Origin: Tissierellales bacterium | GTDB taxonomy: Bacteria; Bacillota; Clostridia; Tissierellales; Tissierellaceae | Assembly: GCA_030146705.1 (NCBI GenBank) | Contig: JASLBE010000007.1 | Location: 57,482 to 121,481, forward strand | Reading direction: 5' to 3' | Length of the DNA: 64,000 nucleotides | Part shown: positions 1 to 9,955 of the stretch, piece after piece | Layout of the letters: each line of letters begins with the position of its first letter | How positions within the stretch are numbered: the first letter of the stretch is position 1 | Translations under genes and position numbers: made by a program | Notes under the pieces: generated by a model | The model's input: the letters and a program-made list of their open reading frames with translations, nothing else | Database searches by the model: none | What the model was told of the DNA's origin: nothing

Positions 1-752
1 AAAATAGGGAAGTTTTAAAAGAGTCCAGGCTTTTAAACTATAAAGACTTAAGTCGTGGAAATATTTTAGACCTTATGGATAGTGGCTATTTTCAAGAAAT
101 AAATACTGGCTTGGACCTTGGAGGGGGCGAAAACTTAACAATAGATGGAATTTTGGTAAGTGAAAATGCCATTAACTTGTTTGTAAGTGGAAGCTATGAA
201 AACCCACCCCTAGTTAAAATTAAAAATGCTGGCCTAGTAAGGATGCATTATAGTAGTGAGACTGTAAAAAAAGATGGACGGTCCTATACCAATTACTTTG
301 TAGACCTAGGGATAGATAAGCCTAGGTTGGACCTGGAATTTATAAATGATTTAGGGGATGTTTTTACACAAGAAGTTATGGTGGATATGGATAGGCTTGT
401 AAAAAATATAGAGCTTATAGGGATAAAAAAGAATTTTTATATAGATGGGGAAAAATATAGGCTGGACCATATGGTTATTAATCCTAGTGAAATTATTGTA
501 AGAGGTTATTATGAAAATATTTTTGACCTAGTAGTTAGGCACTATACTGGGGGAAAAAAGAAGGAAGAAATAGATCTTAAACTAGAGATTAATGGCAGGG
601 TTTATGGGGCTACAAGTTCTAGTTTTACCACAAATTTAGGGGGGTCTAGTTTTGAGTTTAGGTTTGGAGATTTTGAAAAAAGTTTAAAAGACTCTAGGCT
701 TTTAGTTCTAACTAGGTCTGGAGAGAAACTAGGGGAGGTAAAAATAAAATAA
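1..752 (+). CDS. C-terminal part of hypothetical protein (5' truncated)
   Basis: The reading frame is open back to the first bases of the window, so the gene starts upstream and the ATG at 75 is probably internal. About 249 residues are visible. They read as beta-rich repeats: two similar segments, each with a 'dG.xyrLdxmvInpseIivrGyYEN' style strand pattern followed by a longer conserved strand region. This resembles the extracellular DUF4179/DUF5643-type domains attached to anti-sigma-like proteins of Firmicutes, but the match is only by eye. No catalytic motif or membrane segment is visible in this part. It ends directly at a bidirectional terminator shared with the convergent DUF1576 gene. 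Function unknown. Confidence 0.6.
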   Translation, partial: NREVLKESRLLNYKDLSRGNILDLMDSGYFQEINTGLDLGGGENLTIDGILVSENAINLFVSGSYENPPLVKIKNAGLVRMHYSSETVKKDGRSYTNYFVDLGIDKPRLDLEFINDLGDVFTQEVMVDMDRLVKNIELIGIKKNFYIDGEKYRLDHMVINPSEIIVRGYYENIFDLVVRHYTGGKKKEEIDLKLEINGRVYGATSSSFTTNLGGSSFEFRFGDFEKSLKDSRLLVLTRSGEKLGEVKIK

Positions 753-780
753 ACTGGCCTAGGCCAGTTTATTTTTATAT
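751..780. terminator. Bidirectional terminator between convergent genes
   Basis: A perfect 20-bp palindrome (AAACTGGCCTAGGCCAGTTT at 751-770) is flanked by A-rich sequence on the left and T-rich sequence on the right. In RNA it forms an 8-bp stem with a CUAG loop and can serve both the upstream plus-strand gene and the minus-strand DUF1576 gene. Confidence 0.8.
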
Positions 781-2040
781 TATATCTTCTTTTTTATTAA
801 AAAATGTTTCTAAGATTGGAGCCATAACTGTTGCCACAATTCCACCAGAGAAACCATTATTATATAGGTGGAGTCCTCCGTGGACAATGGATAGGTTAGG
901 AGATATACAAAGGTGTAAGACTCCTGCTATGACTCCTGGAATAAACCCATAAACACCAGCTATTGGGGCAAGGGTTGTTCCAAATAGGGCTGCTATTACT
1001 ATACTTGTTGAAGCCACATCAAAGGAACTTAGGATGGTTGTTATATAGACGCCCAATAAAACAGGTATAACATTTTTAGGGTTTTTTCCAGAAGGCGAAA
1101 AGCCAGCAGCAGTTAAAATAGCAGCTATAACTGGACCGTTGAAATTTGCTCCAACAATAACCACATAAAGTATACAAATAAGTCCCATAACCCCAATGTT
1201 AATATAGGCTATGCCATAGCCTAATTCTTCAATGAAGGTAGATAGGAGCCTGCCACTATACTTAAATACACTGGAATAGCCCTTGAAACTTTTCCCATTT
1301 TTAAAGTATCCAACAATTATTAGGATTAAAAAATAAAAAATCATAATATACTTCAGTATATTAGAATAGCTTGAAGACACTAGGTACTGGGTAATAGGCT
1401 CCAGGCCTAAGGCTCTTAAGATAGAGGCTATTACAATGCCTATAAGTCCCCCAACAAAACCTATATTATAAATATTATAGCCAGCGTGGGAATGGATTAG
1501 GTGCTTGGAAAGGGGAAGGATTATAAAACCTACAGTCATCCCCAAAAAACTAGCTAGGGGAACCCCTATATAATATGGTAGGTCTAGGCCAAATATGGTC
1601 ATACTTACAACGGGAGCCAGGGTAGTTGTGAAGAATATTACAGCTATAATATCTTTAAACTTGGTCTTGGTATACCTGCTGTAAAGATAGCCACCAAGAA
1701 AGATTGGCCATACATTTAAGATGTTTTTACCAATAAAGGCGAAACCAGCAATAGTTAAGATAGAAGATATTACTGTTCCAGTTAGGTCTACATTTAAAAT
1801 ATAGACTAAAAATAAGCAAATTAAGCTAAGAAGGCCAGAGTTTAAGAAAGTTGCTCCAATGCCTCCAATTGCAATATAATCTTGTAGTAAAACATCAGGT
1901 GTTGTGATTATTTCTACTAGGCCCCTAAAAATATCCCCTGGACTGTCTAAAATAAAGCCAAGGGCAATTAATGTGATGGGCAAAATGGCCAGGACCATTA
2001 AGTTAATGTCTCTTCTTTTAAGTTCAAATTTAATTTCCAT
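775..2040 (-). CDS. DUF1576 multi-pass membrane protein
   Basis: A 421-residue, very hydrophobic protein with roughly ten or more membrane segments, recognised as DUF1576 (function unknown, found mainly in Firmicutes). The sequence is internally duplicated: a first-half block GKNxxNVxPxxLG, then TTLAP, then HxxxxNIYNxGFxGG, is repeated in the second half as GKNPKNVIPVLLG, GTTLAP and HLYNNGFSGG. Such pseudo-symmetric repeats are typical of transporters and channels, so a transport role is a reasonable inference, with substrate unknown. The start is supported by AAGGAG upstream of ATG on the minus strand. It stands alone between two terminators or promoter gaps. Confidence 0.8.
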   Translation of the reverse strand: MEIKFELKRRDINLMVLAILPITLIALGFILDSPGDIFRGLVEIITTPDVLLQDYIAIGGIGATFLNSGLLSLICLFLVYILNVDLTGTVISSILTIAGFAFIGKNILNVWPIFLGGYLYSRYTKTKFKDIIAVIFFTTTLAPVVSMTIFGLDLPYYIGVPLASFLGMTVGFIILPLSKHLIHSHAGYNIYNIGFVGGLIGIVIASILRALGLEPITQYLVSSSYSNILKYIMIFYFLILIIVGYFKNGKSFKGYSSVFKYSGRLLSTFIEELGYGIAYINIGVMGLICILYVVIVGANFNGPVIAAILTAAGFSPSGKNPKNVIPVLLGVYITTILSSFDVASTSIVIAALFGTTLAPIAGVYGFIPGVIAGVLHLCISPNLSIVHGGLHLYNNGFSGGIVATVMAPILETFFNKKEDII

Positions 2041-2209
2041 ATAATCTCCTTAATCTTTTTAAATATTATACCCTAATATATTTTAATTTACTATAAATTA
2101 TACAATAAATATTAGCTTTATAAAACTTTTAAAACTGAAAAAACTTTAAAAATATCCTAAAATAGAATATAATAGATAGATAGTATAGGGAGAGGAGTAG
2201 TTCAATATT

Positions 2210-5200
2210 ATGTATAAGTTAAGTGATAGCATATTAATGAGCAGAGTTGATATTTTGGATACCTATTTAGAGGGGAAAGAGTACTTTGAGACCAATAAGG
2301 TCGTTGAGGTTAAAACGAACTCTGATAATACGTATTTTGAAGGAAAAGTACATAATAGATCAGAACACCTTACGAAGATTAGGTTTAAACCAGATGGTCA
2401 AATAAAAACTGTAAGCTGTAGTTGCCCAGATTTTAAGAAAAACCTGGGAGATTGTAAGCATATAGTTGCTTTGTTTTGCTTTATTAGACAATTTGAAAAA
2501 AAGAAGAAACAAAAGGAAAAAAGAGAGCAAGAACTTAGGAATATGATTATTGAGTACAGCAGTTCTAAGGATATGGAGAGGGTATACTTAGAAGTAGAAT
2601 TTAATTTAGAAATAGATAAGGATGAAGATGAAGACATTATAAGAGGTGGAAATTTAAGCTTTAGGATTGGAGAAAATAGGCTCTACCTAGTTAGGGATAT
2701 GGATATGTTTTTCCAAAATTATGGTAAAAATGAAATTGAGTTTGGTAAATTTTTCACCTATGACCCAACAGTCCATAAGTTTAAAACTGAAGACAGGAAG
2801 GCCATAGAATTTTTAAATAGGGTCTATGAAAGTGCAAAAAATTATATTTCTGATGATAATAAAAAAGCTTTAGAAGATAAAAACATTTACCTAACCCCCC
2901 TACTCCTTAAAGAGTTTATAGAACTAATAAGGGAGAGGGAAATAAATATTAAGTTTAATGGAGATGACTATAAAGAGGTTAGGGTTACTACTGACAACCT
3001 TCCACTAACAATGGAGATAGAAGAAAAGGATGATAACTTAATCATTTCCTTAAAATCAAATAAGGAGCTAGAATTTTTAAGCCTAGATGGAAAGTATATT
3101 TTTGCTGAGGGCTTAATATATGAACTTACTAAGGACCAAAGGGAGAAAATAATCCCTATTTATGAGCAGATTGTTTTTAAGGGTGGAGGAAAAGTTACTA
3201 TACCCAAGGATTATAGGGAGGGATATATTTCCAATGTTCTTAGGAATTCCAGCCAATATATAGACCTTAACTTTTCAGAGGAAGTTCAAAATATGATCTA
3301 TGAAACAGACCTAGATATTAGGATTTATTTTGATAATGTTAAGGGGTCGATTGTTGGGAAAATTAGTTTTGTCTATGATGATATAGAGATAAACCCTTTT
3401 AGCTCTAGTTATACTGGAAAGATTCCAAGGGATAAAATCCTCCTTAGGGATAGTGAGAGGGAAAGTAGGGTTTTGGCAATTTTAGAAGAGGGATATTTTA
3501 AGGTTGTTGATGGGGGTATTTACCTATATGAAGATGATGAAATTTATAATTTAGTTTCAAATATAATTCCAAGATTGCAAAAATATAGTAATGTTTATTA
3601 CTCAAATAATTTTGGAAATATAAAGGTCAACCAAACTTCCATAGGAAGCAAGCTAAAAATAAATGAGGACCTAGACCTACTTGAAATAAACTTTAACCTA
3701 GATGGAATAGATATTGATGAAATAGATGGAATATTCAATGCTATAAGGGATAGTAAAAAGTACTTTAGGCTTAAAGATGGTACCTTCTTGCCTTTAAAAG
3801 ATGATTATTTTAAAAGCATTAAGGAAATAATTGAAGAATTTAATATAACTATTGAAAAAGACAAGCTTACTATGCCTAAATATATGGGGATTTACCTTGA
3901 TGAATATATGGAAAAAAACAAGATAGACAATATAGAGGTTGAGCCAGGATTTAAGGAACTCTTAAAGGATGTAAAGGAGTCTAAGGAAATTGACTACCCA
4001 CTGCCAAAGGGGATGGATAATATTTTAAGAGACTACCAAAAGAAGGGGTTTAACTGGTTAAAAACTATGACTAGGTATGGATTTGGTGGAATTTTAGCCG
4101 ATGACATGGGGCTAGGAAAGACCCTCCAGGTAATAACCTTTATAATGTCAGAGAAGGAAGAAAGAGGCCAGGCGGCATCTCTAGTAGTTGTGCCAACCTC
4201 CCTTGTTTATAACTGGGAAAGTGAAGTTGAAAAATTTTCATCTTCCAGGCTTAAAACCTTGGTCATCCAAGGATCTAAGGAGGAAAGGACCAGGCAGGCA
4301 AAAAAAATTAAAGACTATGACTTGGTAATAACTTCCTATCCACTTCTTAGGAATGACTTAGACCTTTATGAGGATATTAAGTTTAGGTTTTGTATTTTAG
4401 ATGAGGCTCAAAATATAAAAAATAGTGAGTCTTTAAATGCCAAGTCTGCCAAGGCTATAAAATCTGAAAATAAGTTTGCCCTAACTGGAACGCCTATGGA
4501 AAACTCACTTTCAGAACTCTGGTCTATATTTGACTTTTTAATGCCAGGTTATTTATTGTCTAAAAAGAAATTTACAGACACTTATGAAAAGCCTATATTT
4601 AAGGAGAATGATGAAGGGGTATTAAGGTCTTTAAACCTTAAGATTAAACCATTTATCTTAAGAAGACTTAAAAAAGATGTATTAAAGGAGCTACCAGACA
4701 AGATAGAGCAAAAGGTCTTAGTTGATATGACCAAGGAGCAAAAAGAGGTCTACCTATATTATATTAGGACCTTAAGGGATGAGATTGCCAGCGAAATTCA
4801 GAAAAATGGATACTCTAAGTCCCATATAAAAATATTAACTGCCCTAACTAGGCTAAGGCAAATTTGTTGTGACCCAAGCCTTTGTGTAGATGACTATAAG
4901 GGTGGTAGCGGTAAGATAGATTCTTTAGAAAATATATTAGAAGAGGCAGTTGGGGGACATAGGGTCTTAATATTTTCACAATTTACTTCTATGCTAGATA
5001 TTATTAAGGAATCTTTAGAAAGAAAGGAAATATCGCATATGTACCTAAATGGGTCAACCCCTATGGAAGAAAGAAATAAAATGGTTGATGAATTTAACAA
5101 TGGGAAGGCAGATATTTTCCTAGTATCTTTAAAGGCAGGGGGAAGTGGACTAAACCTTGTTGGAGCAGATATGGTAATCCACTTTGACCCTTGGTGGAAC

Positions 5201-5416
5201 CCAGCAGTTGAAGAACAGGCAACAGATAGGGCCTATAGGCTGGGCCAGGAAAACACAGTCCAGGTAATAAAGCTTATAACTAAGGGAACTATTGAAGAAA
5301 AGATCTTTGAATTGCAAGAGCATAAAAAAGAAATGATAGACCTAGTTATAAAAGAAGGGGAAACTTTAATATCTAAGTTAAATGAAAAGGAAATATTGTC
5401 ATTATTTGAAATATAA
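2210..5416 (+). CDS. SWIM zinc-finger SNF2-family DEAD/H helicase
   Basis: A 1068-residue protein with an N-terminal SWIM zinc finger (C70, C72, C82, H84, CxC-x9-CxH), a long middle region, and a C-terminal SNF2 ATPase. The ATPase has Walker A DDMGLGKT (631-638), Walker B DEAQ (731-734), the TGTPMEN motif III, and a C-terminal helicase lobe ending in the DRAYRLGQ motif VI. Members of this family are ATP-dependent DNA translocases thought to remodel protein-nucleic-acid complexes or aid transcription recycling or repair, like HepA/RapA-type proteins. The gene is monocistronic: a TATAAT box lies about 40 bp upstream, GGGAGAGGAG is the ribosome site, and a terminator follows the stop codon. Confidence 0.93.
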   Translation: MYKLSDSILMSRVDILDTYLEGKEYFETNKVVEVKTNSDNTYFEGKVHNRSEHLTKIRFKPDGQIKTVSCSCPDFKKNLGDCKHIVALFCFIRQFEKKKKQKEKREQELRNMIIEYSSSKDMERVYLEVEFNLEIDKDEDEDIIRGGNLSFRIGENRLYLVRDMDMFFQNYGKNEIEFGKFFTYDPTVHKFKTEDRKAIEFLNRVYESAKNYISDDNKKALEDKNIYLTPLLLKEFIELIREREINIKFNGDDYKEVRVTTDNLPLTMEIEEKDDNLIISLKSNKELEFLSLDGKYIFAEGLIYELTKDQREKIIPIYEQIVFKGGGKVTIPKDYREGYISNVLRNSSQYIDLNFSEEVQNMIYETDLDIRIYFDNVKGSIVGKISFVYDDIEINPFSSSYTGKIPRDKILLRDSERESRVLAILEEGYFKVVDGGIYLYEDDEIYNLVSNIIPRLQKYSNVYYSNNFGNIKVNQTSIGSKLKINEDLDLLEINFNLDGIDIDEIDGIFNAIRDSKKYFRLKDGTFLPLKDDYFKSIKEIIEEFNITIEKDKLTMPKYMGIYLDEYMEKNKIDNIEVEPGFKELLKDVKESKEIDYPLPKGMDNILRDYQKKGFNWLKTMTRYGFGGILADDMGLGKTLQVITFIMSEKEERGQAASLVVVPTSLVYNWESEVEKFSSSRLKTLVIQGSKEERTRQAKKIKDYDLVITSYPLLRNDLDLYEDIKFRFCILDEAQNIKNSESLNAKSAKAIKSENKFALTGTPMENSLSELWSIFDFLMPGYLLSKKKFTDTYEKPIFKENDEGVLRSLNLKIKPFILRRLKKDVLKELPDKIEQKVLVDMTKEQKEVYLYYIRTLRDEIASEIQKNGYSKSHIKILTALTRLRQICCDPSLCVDDYKGGSGKIDSLENILEEAVGGHRVLIFSQFTSMLDIIKESLERKEISHMYLNGSTPMEERNKMVDEFNNGKADIFLVSLKAGGSGLNLVGADMVIHFDPWWNPAVEEQATDRAYRLGQENTVQVIKLITKGTIEEKIFELQEHKKEMIDLVIKEGETLISKLNEKEILSLFEI

Positions 5417-5445
5417 AAGGGATAGCTAAGCTATCCCTTTTCCAA
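5415..5445. terminator. Terminator after SNF2 helicase
   Basis: The inverted repeat AAAAGGGATAGCT / AGCTATCCCTTTT starts at the helicase stop codon and runs into a T-rich stretch. Its A-tract on the left could also serve the minus-strand symporter gene, though that gene ends about 60 bp away. Confidence 0.8.
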
Positions 5446-5502
5446 TACCCATATATATTAAAATACTAATTTATTATTGAAATCTCTACTAATTAATAAA
5501 TC

Positions 5503-6693
5503 CTACTCCCTCGTTTTAAGAGGTCTTAATTCTTTTCCAGCTATCTTATTAACTAAAATTGCAATAGCACCATCACCAGTTATATTACAAGCAGTTCCAA
5601 AACTATCTTGGGCTAGGTATAGGGCAATCATTAAAGTAAGCATTGGTTGAGAAAAACCTAGCATACTTTCTAGAAGGCCTAGGGCCGCCATAACTGCTCC
5701 GCCAGGAACACCAGGGGCTGCAACCATTGTAACACCAAGCATTAGTATAAATGGAAACATAGCCTTAAAACTTAGGTCCATACCAGTAATCATCATTATG
5801 GCAACAGAGCAAGTTGTAAGTGTAATAGTACTACCAGACAAATGGATTGTAGCACAAAGTGGTACAACAAAGTCTGCTATATCTTCAGAAACCCCATTTT
5901 CTTTAGTTTGTTTTAAAGTAACAGGTATAGTTGCTGCAGAAGACTGGGTACCCACTGCTGTAAAGTAAGCAGGTATCATATTCTTAAGAAGCCTTATAGG
6001 GTTGCCCCCTGCAAGAGATCCTGATACAGTAAACTGGAATAATAGTATGATTAAGTGCATTAATATTATAAGGACAAAAACCTTAGAGAATATTGATAAT
6101 ATAGTAAATACTTGTCCTGAGTAAGCCATATTAGCAAAGATACCACAAATATGGATTGGTAGCAGGGGTATAACTATACTATTTATTAACCTAGCAACGA
6201 TTTCTTGAAATTCATGCATTATATTTTTTAAGTAGTCACCCTTAATGACAGCTATTCCAACACCCAGTATGAAAGCAAATAAAAGTGCTGTCATTACTTC
6301 AAACATAGGAGGCATTTGAACTTCAAAAAAAGCATTTAAAAGACCGTCTTCTGCATTAACAGAGGTTAAGTTTAAGGCCCCCTCCTTTAAAAATTTAGGT
6401 AAAACTGTTGATGATGTGAAAAATGCAAACAAGCCTGAAATAACAGTGGATCCATAAGCAATCCCCGCTGTAACAGCTAACATCTTCCCCGCTTTATCAC
6501 CAAGATCTCCAATACCAGGTGCAACAAATCCAATAATTATTAATGGAATGACAAAATCTAAGAAATTACCAAAAAGTCCATTAAATGTTACTAAAATTTT
6601 GACTATACTAGCAGGCAGGTATAAACCAACCAAAATACCTATAATTATTGCGAGAATAATCCTAGGTAAAAGTCCTAACTTTTTCATATTCAT
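5503..6693 (-). CDS. Dicarboxylate/amino acid:cation symporter (DAACS family)
   Basis: A 396-residue membrane protein of the GltP/SstT/DctA superfamily. The diagnostic region is present: a serine-rich re-entrant loop (GTQSSAATIPVTL), and the second loop with the IHLSGSTITLTT stretch that forms the substrate and sodium sites. The family imports acidic or neutral amino acids or C4-dicarboxylates with Na+ or H+. Exact substrate cannot be assigned from sequence. The ATG at 6693 has an AGGAGG site upstream on the minus strand. The gene is monocistronic and divergent from the lipoprotein gene at 6875. Confidence 0.9.
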   Translation of the reverse strand: MNMKKLGLLPRIILAIIIGILVGLYLPASIVKILVTFNGLFGNFLDFVIPLIIIGFVAPGIGDLGDKAGKMLAVTAGIAYGSTVISGLFAFFTSSTVLPKFLKEGALNLTSVNAEDGLLNAFFEVQMPPMFEVMTALLFAFILGVGIAVIKGDYLKNIMHEFQEIVARLINSIVIPLLPIHICGIFANMAYSGQVFTILSIFSKVFVLIILMHLIILLFQFTVSGSLAGGNPIRLLKNMIPAYFTAVGTQSSAATIPVTLKQTKENGVSEDIADFVVPLCATIHLSGSTITLTTCSVAIMMITGMDLSFKAMFPFILMLGVTMVAAPGVPGGAVMAALGLLESMLGFSQPMLTLMIALYLAQDSFGTACNITGDGAIAILVNKIAGKELRPLKTRE

Positions 6694-6874
6694 CCTCCTT
6701 TTTTTATATACTCAATAATAATTTATAACCATTAAAAATAGCTATATGTATTAGGTCTGGGTATTAATAATGTATATTATCATAAAGTTTTATAAAAATC
6801 TAGTAATAAAGAGAAAAAATAGCTTGATAAAATATTAGGAATATAAGACAATCTATTTTGGGAGGGATAGGATA

Positions 6875-7708
6875 TTGAAATTTAAAATTAAGTCTTTAGT
6901 ATTTTTATTAATTATTATGGCCTGCACACTGGTTGGTTGTAGTAAAAATACTAGGGAGGATACTTCGTTAGAAACAAGGGCTGTTGAAGGGAGAGGACCA
7001 GTAAATCCAGATAGGTTAATTGCCCATGGAGGGGGAGAAATATACGGACTTACATATACAAATTCTTTAGAGGCTCTTAACAACAGTTACCAAAAAGGTT
7101 TTAAGTACATAGAAGTGGACTTTAAGTTTACAAAGGATAATAAGCTAGTACTAATCCACGACTGGAACAACAGTGTAGACTGGTTGTTTAATATGGAAGC
7201 TAAAGTGCTTAACCACAAAGAATTTAAGGAAAAACCTAAGGTTATGGACCTAACACTTATGGATCTTGATGACCTGATTAGTTGGTTAAAAAACCATAAG
7301 GATGTTTATATTATTACTGATACTGAGGATGACAATGAAAGGGTCTTAGGCCATATAAAAGAAAAGTATCCTAAATATATTAAGAGGTTTATACCACAAA
7401 TTTATAAGTTTGACCAGTATGAAAAGGTTAAAAAACTAGGGTATGAGGATATTATTTTTACACTATACCTATGTAATAATCCTGATGATGAAATAGTTGA
7501 GTTTGTTAAAAATCACGACCTCTATGGGGTAACAATAGAAAGAACTAGGGCCTATGGGGACCTAACTGAGAAAATAGGTAAGCTTAAAAAGACTAGGATT
7601 TTCTCCCATACTATAAACTCTATTGCCCCTTATAGGGAGCTTACGAGTCTAGGGGTTTATGGTTTCTATACGGATTATTTAGAAATTAATAATTTTTTCA
7701 AGGAATAA
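6875..7708 (+). CDS. Glycerophosphodiester phosphodiesterase-like lipoprotein
   Basis: A 277-residue predicted lipoprotein starting at TTG behind GGGAGGGATAGG; a signal peptide ends in the lipobox LVGC (C22). The body is a GDPD/PLC-like TIM barrel: AHGGG with H51, the acidic pair E80 and D82, and LIHD with H95, matching the two catalytic histidines and metal-binding acids of the family. The usual PENT tetrapeptide after the first histidine is replaced by a longer TYTNSLEAL segment, as in the phosphatidylinositol-phosphodiesterase-like subset. It probably acts on the outer face of the membrane on phosphodiesters, but the substrate is uncertain. It ends at a terminator shared with the convergent peptidase. 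Confidence 0.8.
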   Translation: MKFKIKSLVFLLIIMACTLVGCSKNTREDTSLETRAVEGRGPVNPDRLIAHGGGEIYGLTYTNSLEALNNSYQKGFKYIEVDFKFTKDNKLVLIHDWNNSVDWLFNMEAKVLNHKEFKEKPKVMDLTLMDLDDLISWLKNHKDVYIITDTEDDNERVLGHIKEKYPKYIKRFIPQIYKFDQYEKVKKLGYEDIIFTLYLCNNPDDEIVEFVKNHDLYGVTIERTRAYGDLTEKIGKLKKTRIFSHTINSIAPYRELTSLGVYGFYTDYLEINNFFKE

Positions 7709-7714
7709 AAAAAT

Positions 7715-7742
7715 AAAAGAAAGCACCTAGGTGCTTTCTTTT
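7715..7742. terminator. Bidirectional terminator
   Basis: Perfect palindrome with core AAGCACCTAGGTGCTT, flanked by AAAAGA on the left and TCTTTT on the right. It sits between the convergent lipoprotein and M20 peptidase genes and overlaps the last bases of the peptidase gene. Confidence 0.85.
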
Positions 7743-8850
7743 ATTTTAGGGATTTAATTATAGAAACCACTAGTTCAGTAGACTTAACTAGGTTGTCTAT
7801 ACTTATAAACTCATCTGTTGTATGGACATTTTCCATACCTGTACTTAAGATTACAGATGAAATTCCCCTTCCGTTATAATTATTAGTATCAGATCCCCCA
7901 CCTGTAGCTAGGATTTCTGCTTCTATACCTATATTTTTTAAGGCCTTAGTTACAAGACCTATAAGCCTGTGGTCTTCTTTAAGAGAAAAGACTGGATACT
8001 TAGGTATAATTTTAATATCTGCCTTGGTATTAAAGGCCTCACAAGCAGAATTAATAGAGGCAACTATGGAATCAACCTGTTTAGTTAACTTCTCTTGAAC
8101 TAAACTCCTGCATTCAATTTGAACATTAACTAGGTCTGTAACAATATTTGTAGCCCTGCCTCCTTGTATTATTCCAACATTGGCAGTAGTATCTTCATCA
8201 ATTCTTAGGAGCTCCATAGAGTCAATGGCACGGGCAGCAACTTGGATTGCACTTATACCATCTTCTGGATTTAGACCTGCATGGGCAGATTTGCCATAAA
8301 AATCAACATCCAATAAGGTTTGGGCTGGCCCTTGGTTAAAGACCTTGCCAACATCTCCCCCACCATCAAGAACAAAGGCCATCTTGGAAGATATTAAGGA
8401 GTAGTCTAAATTACTAGACCCTAGTAGGCCAGACTCTTCACAAGTTGTTAGGACAATTTCTATGTCTCCGTGGTCTATATTATTTTCAACTACATAGGCA
8501 AGTCCTTCTAAAATAGCCACTATACCAGACTTATCATCTCCAGCCAGGATAGTTGCTCCCTTGGAATATATACAACCATCCTTTATTAGGGGCTCTATAT
8601 TTAAACCAGGAGAAACAGTATCCAGGTGGGCTGAAAACATTATAGGTTCAAAAGATGGATTCCCCTTTAGCCTAGCTATTAGGTTTCCCGTATTAGAGCC
8701 AGTTTTTTCCTTTGACCCATCAAATACAACCTCACAACCTAAGTTTTCTAAGTCCTCTTTTACCACTAGGGCAAAGTTTTTTTCCTCAAAGCTTGGACTA
8801 TCTATTTTTACATATTCAATAAATTTTTCTACGATTTTTTCTCTATTCAC
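7741..8850 (-). CDS. M20-family metallopeptidase, peptidase T-like
   Basis: A 369-residue cytoplasmic zinc peptidase of the M20/M25/M40 family, closest by motif to the PepT-like group that removes N-terminal residues from short peptides. Expected ligands are present: H75 and D77 (SAHLDTV), the bridging D105 (AGDDKSG), the general base E138 with E139 (CEESGLLG), D162 and H343. The lid domain begins near residue 180 (DVDFYGKSAHAG). It begins with GTG behind AAGGGAGGTC on the minus strand. It lies 21 bp downstream of the arginase gene in the same direction, so the two are probably co-transcribed and may act together in peptide and arginine catabolism. Confidence 0.9.
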   Translation of the reverse strand: MNREKIVEKFIEYVKIDSPSFEEKNFALVVKEDLENLGCEVVFDGSKEKTGSNTGNLIARLKGNPSFEPIMFSAHLDTVSPGLNIEPLIKDGCIYSKGATILAGDDKSGIVAILEGLAYVVENNIDHGDIEIVLTTCEESGLLGSSNLDYSLISSKMAFVLDGGGDVGKVFNQGPAQTLLDVDFYGKSAHAGLNPEDGISAIQVAARAIDSMELLRIDEDTTANVGIIQGGRATNIVTDLVNVQIECRSLVQEKLTKQVDSIVASINSACEAFNTKADIKIIPKYPVFSLKEDHRLIGLVTKALKNIGIEAEILATGGGSDTNNYNGRGISSVILSTGMENVHTTDEFISIDNLVKSTELVVSIIKSLK

Positions 8851-8871
8851 TACTAGCGACCTCCCTTATAA

Positions 8872-9789
8872 TTAGAAGGTAGTATCAATACTTTTAAAGA
8901 TTGTGTCTAAGACACTAAGACAATTTTTAACAGTAAGGTCTGGCTTATATAGACTTGGATTAAGTTCAACAAAGTCCAAGGATTTTACAAGACCTGTTTC
9001 AATAAAACTAGACAATACCCTCTTTCCTTCTTCTAAAGTAAACCCACCCTTAACAGGAGTACCTGTTGCAGGTGCTACACTTGGGTCCAGTGCATCTATA
9101 TCAAAGCTTAGGTGGAAATTTTCAACCTTGGAAGCCTTGATTTCATCTAGGATTTTCTTAAGACTTTCTTCAAAGCCCAAATCCCTAATATTCTTCATTT
9201 CATAATGACTAAGATTTAATTTTTCTGCCAGGTCATATTCGCCCTCATCAACATCCCTGGTTCCTATTATATAAACATTTTCTGGTTTTACCTTCCTGCC
9301 CTTAAAGTATACATTTTTAAGTTTTTCATTACCCTCTCCTAGAGAAGCTGCCAGGGGCATACCATGAATATTTCCTGAAGGAGAAGATTCTTCAGTGTTA
9401 ATATCCCCATGAGCATCAATCCATATTACTCCAAAATTATCCAGGTCATCATAGGCCTTAGAAGCTCCAGCTATTGATCCTATTCCCAAGGAATGGTCTC
9501 CCCCAATGGTAATAGGAAACCTATTTTTCTTTAAAGATAAAAACATTAGTTCTGCAAGATTTTCATTAATATCTACAATAGGGTCTAGGAACTTTAGTTT
9601 TTTATGGGAAGCATACTTTTCATCTTCTCCTAAACTAGGAACAAAAATATTTCCTAAGTCATAAATCTTAAGACTTGTAGTTTCACCAAGAGATAAAATT
9701 CCCTGGGACCTTAAAGTATCTGGGCCTAAATTAGCACCTTCTTTACCTGAACCGTAGGATAGTGGAACACCAATTAAATCAATAATCAT
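8872..9789 (-). CDS. rocF: Arginase / ureohydrolase
   Basis: A 305-residue ureohydrolase. Mn-binding residues are all visible: H99 (GGDHS), D125, H127 and D129 (DAHGD), D230 and D232 (SFDIDALDP). The segment SGNIHGMPLA and the VELNP glutamate (E275) match arginase rather than agmatinase. Arginase converts arginine to ornithine and urea. The start at 9789 (MIIDLIG) is chosen because GAGGGGGG lies 5 bases upstream; the longer frame to 9819 adds 10 residues with no family support. It leads a probable two-gene operon with the M20 peptidase. Confidence 0.9.
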   Translation of the reverse strand: MIIDLIGVPLSYGSGKEGANLGPDTLRSQGILSLGETTSLKIYDLGNIFVPSLGEDEKYASHKKLKFLDPIVDINENLAELMFLSLKKNRFPITIGGDHSLGIGSIAGASKAYDDLDNFGVIWIDAHGDINTEESSPSGNIHGMPLAASLGEGNEKLKNVYFKGRKVKPENVYIIGTRDVDEGEYDLAEKLNLSHYEMKNIRDLGFEESLKKILDEIKASKVENFHLSFDIDALDPSVAPATGTPVKGGFTLEEGKRVLSSFIETGLVKSLDFVELNPSLYKPDLTVKNCLSVLDTIFKSIDTTF

Positions 9790-9955
9790 AAAAACCCCCC
9801 TCTGTTTTCTAAAGAACATTTTGTAACTCCATTATACAATACCTCTTGGGAAAAATGAAATTAATATAATGACAAACTATCTTTTACTATGAAAAATTCC
9901 CTTAAAAAGGATATAATGGACTTGGAAAAATAATATATATTAATAGGAGAGAAAG

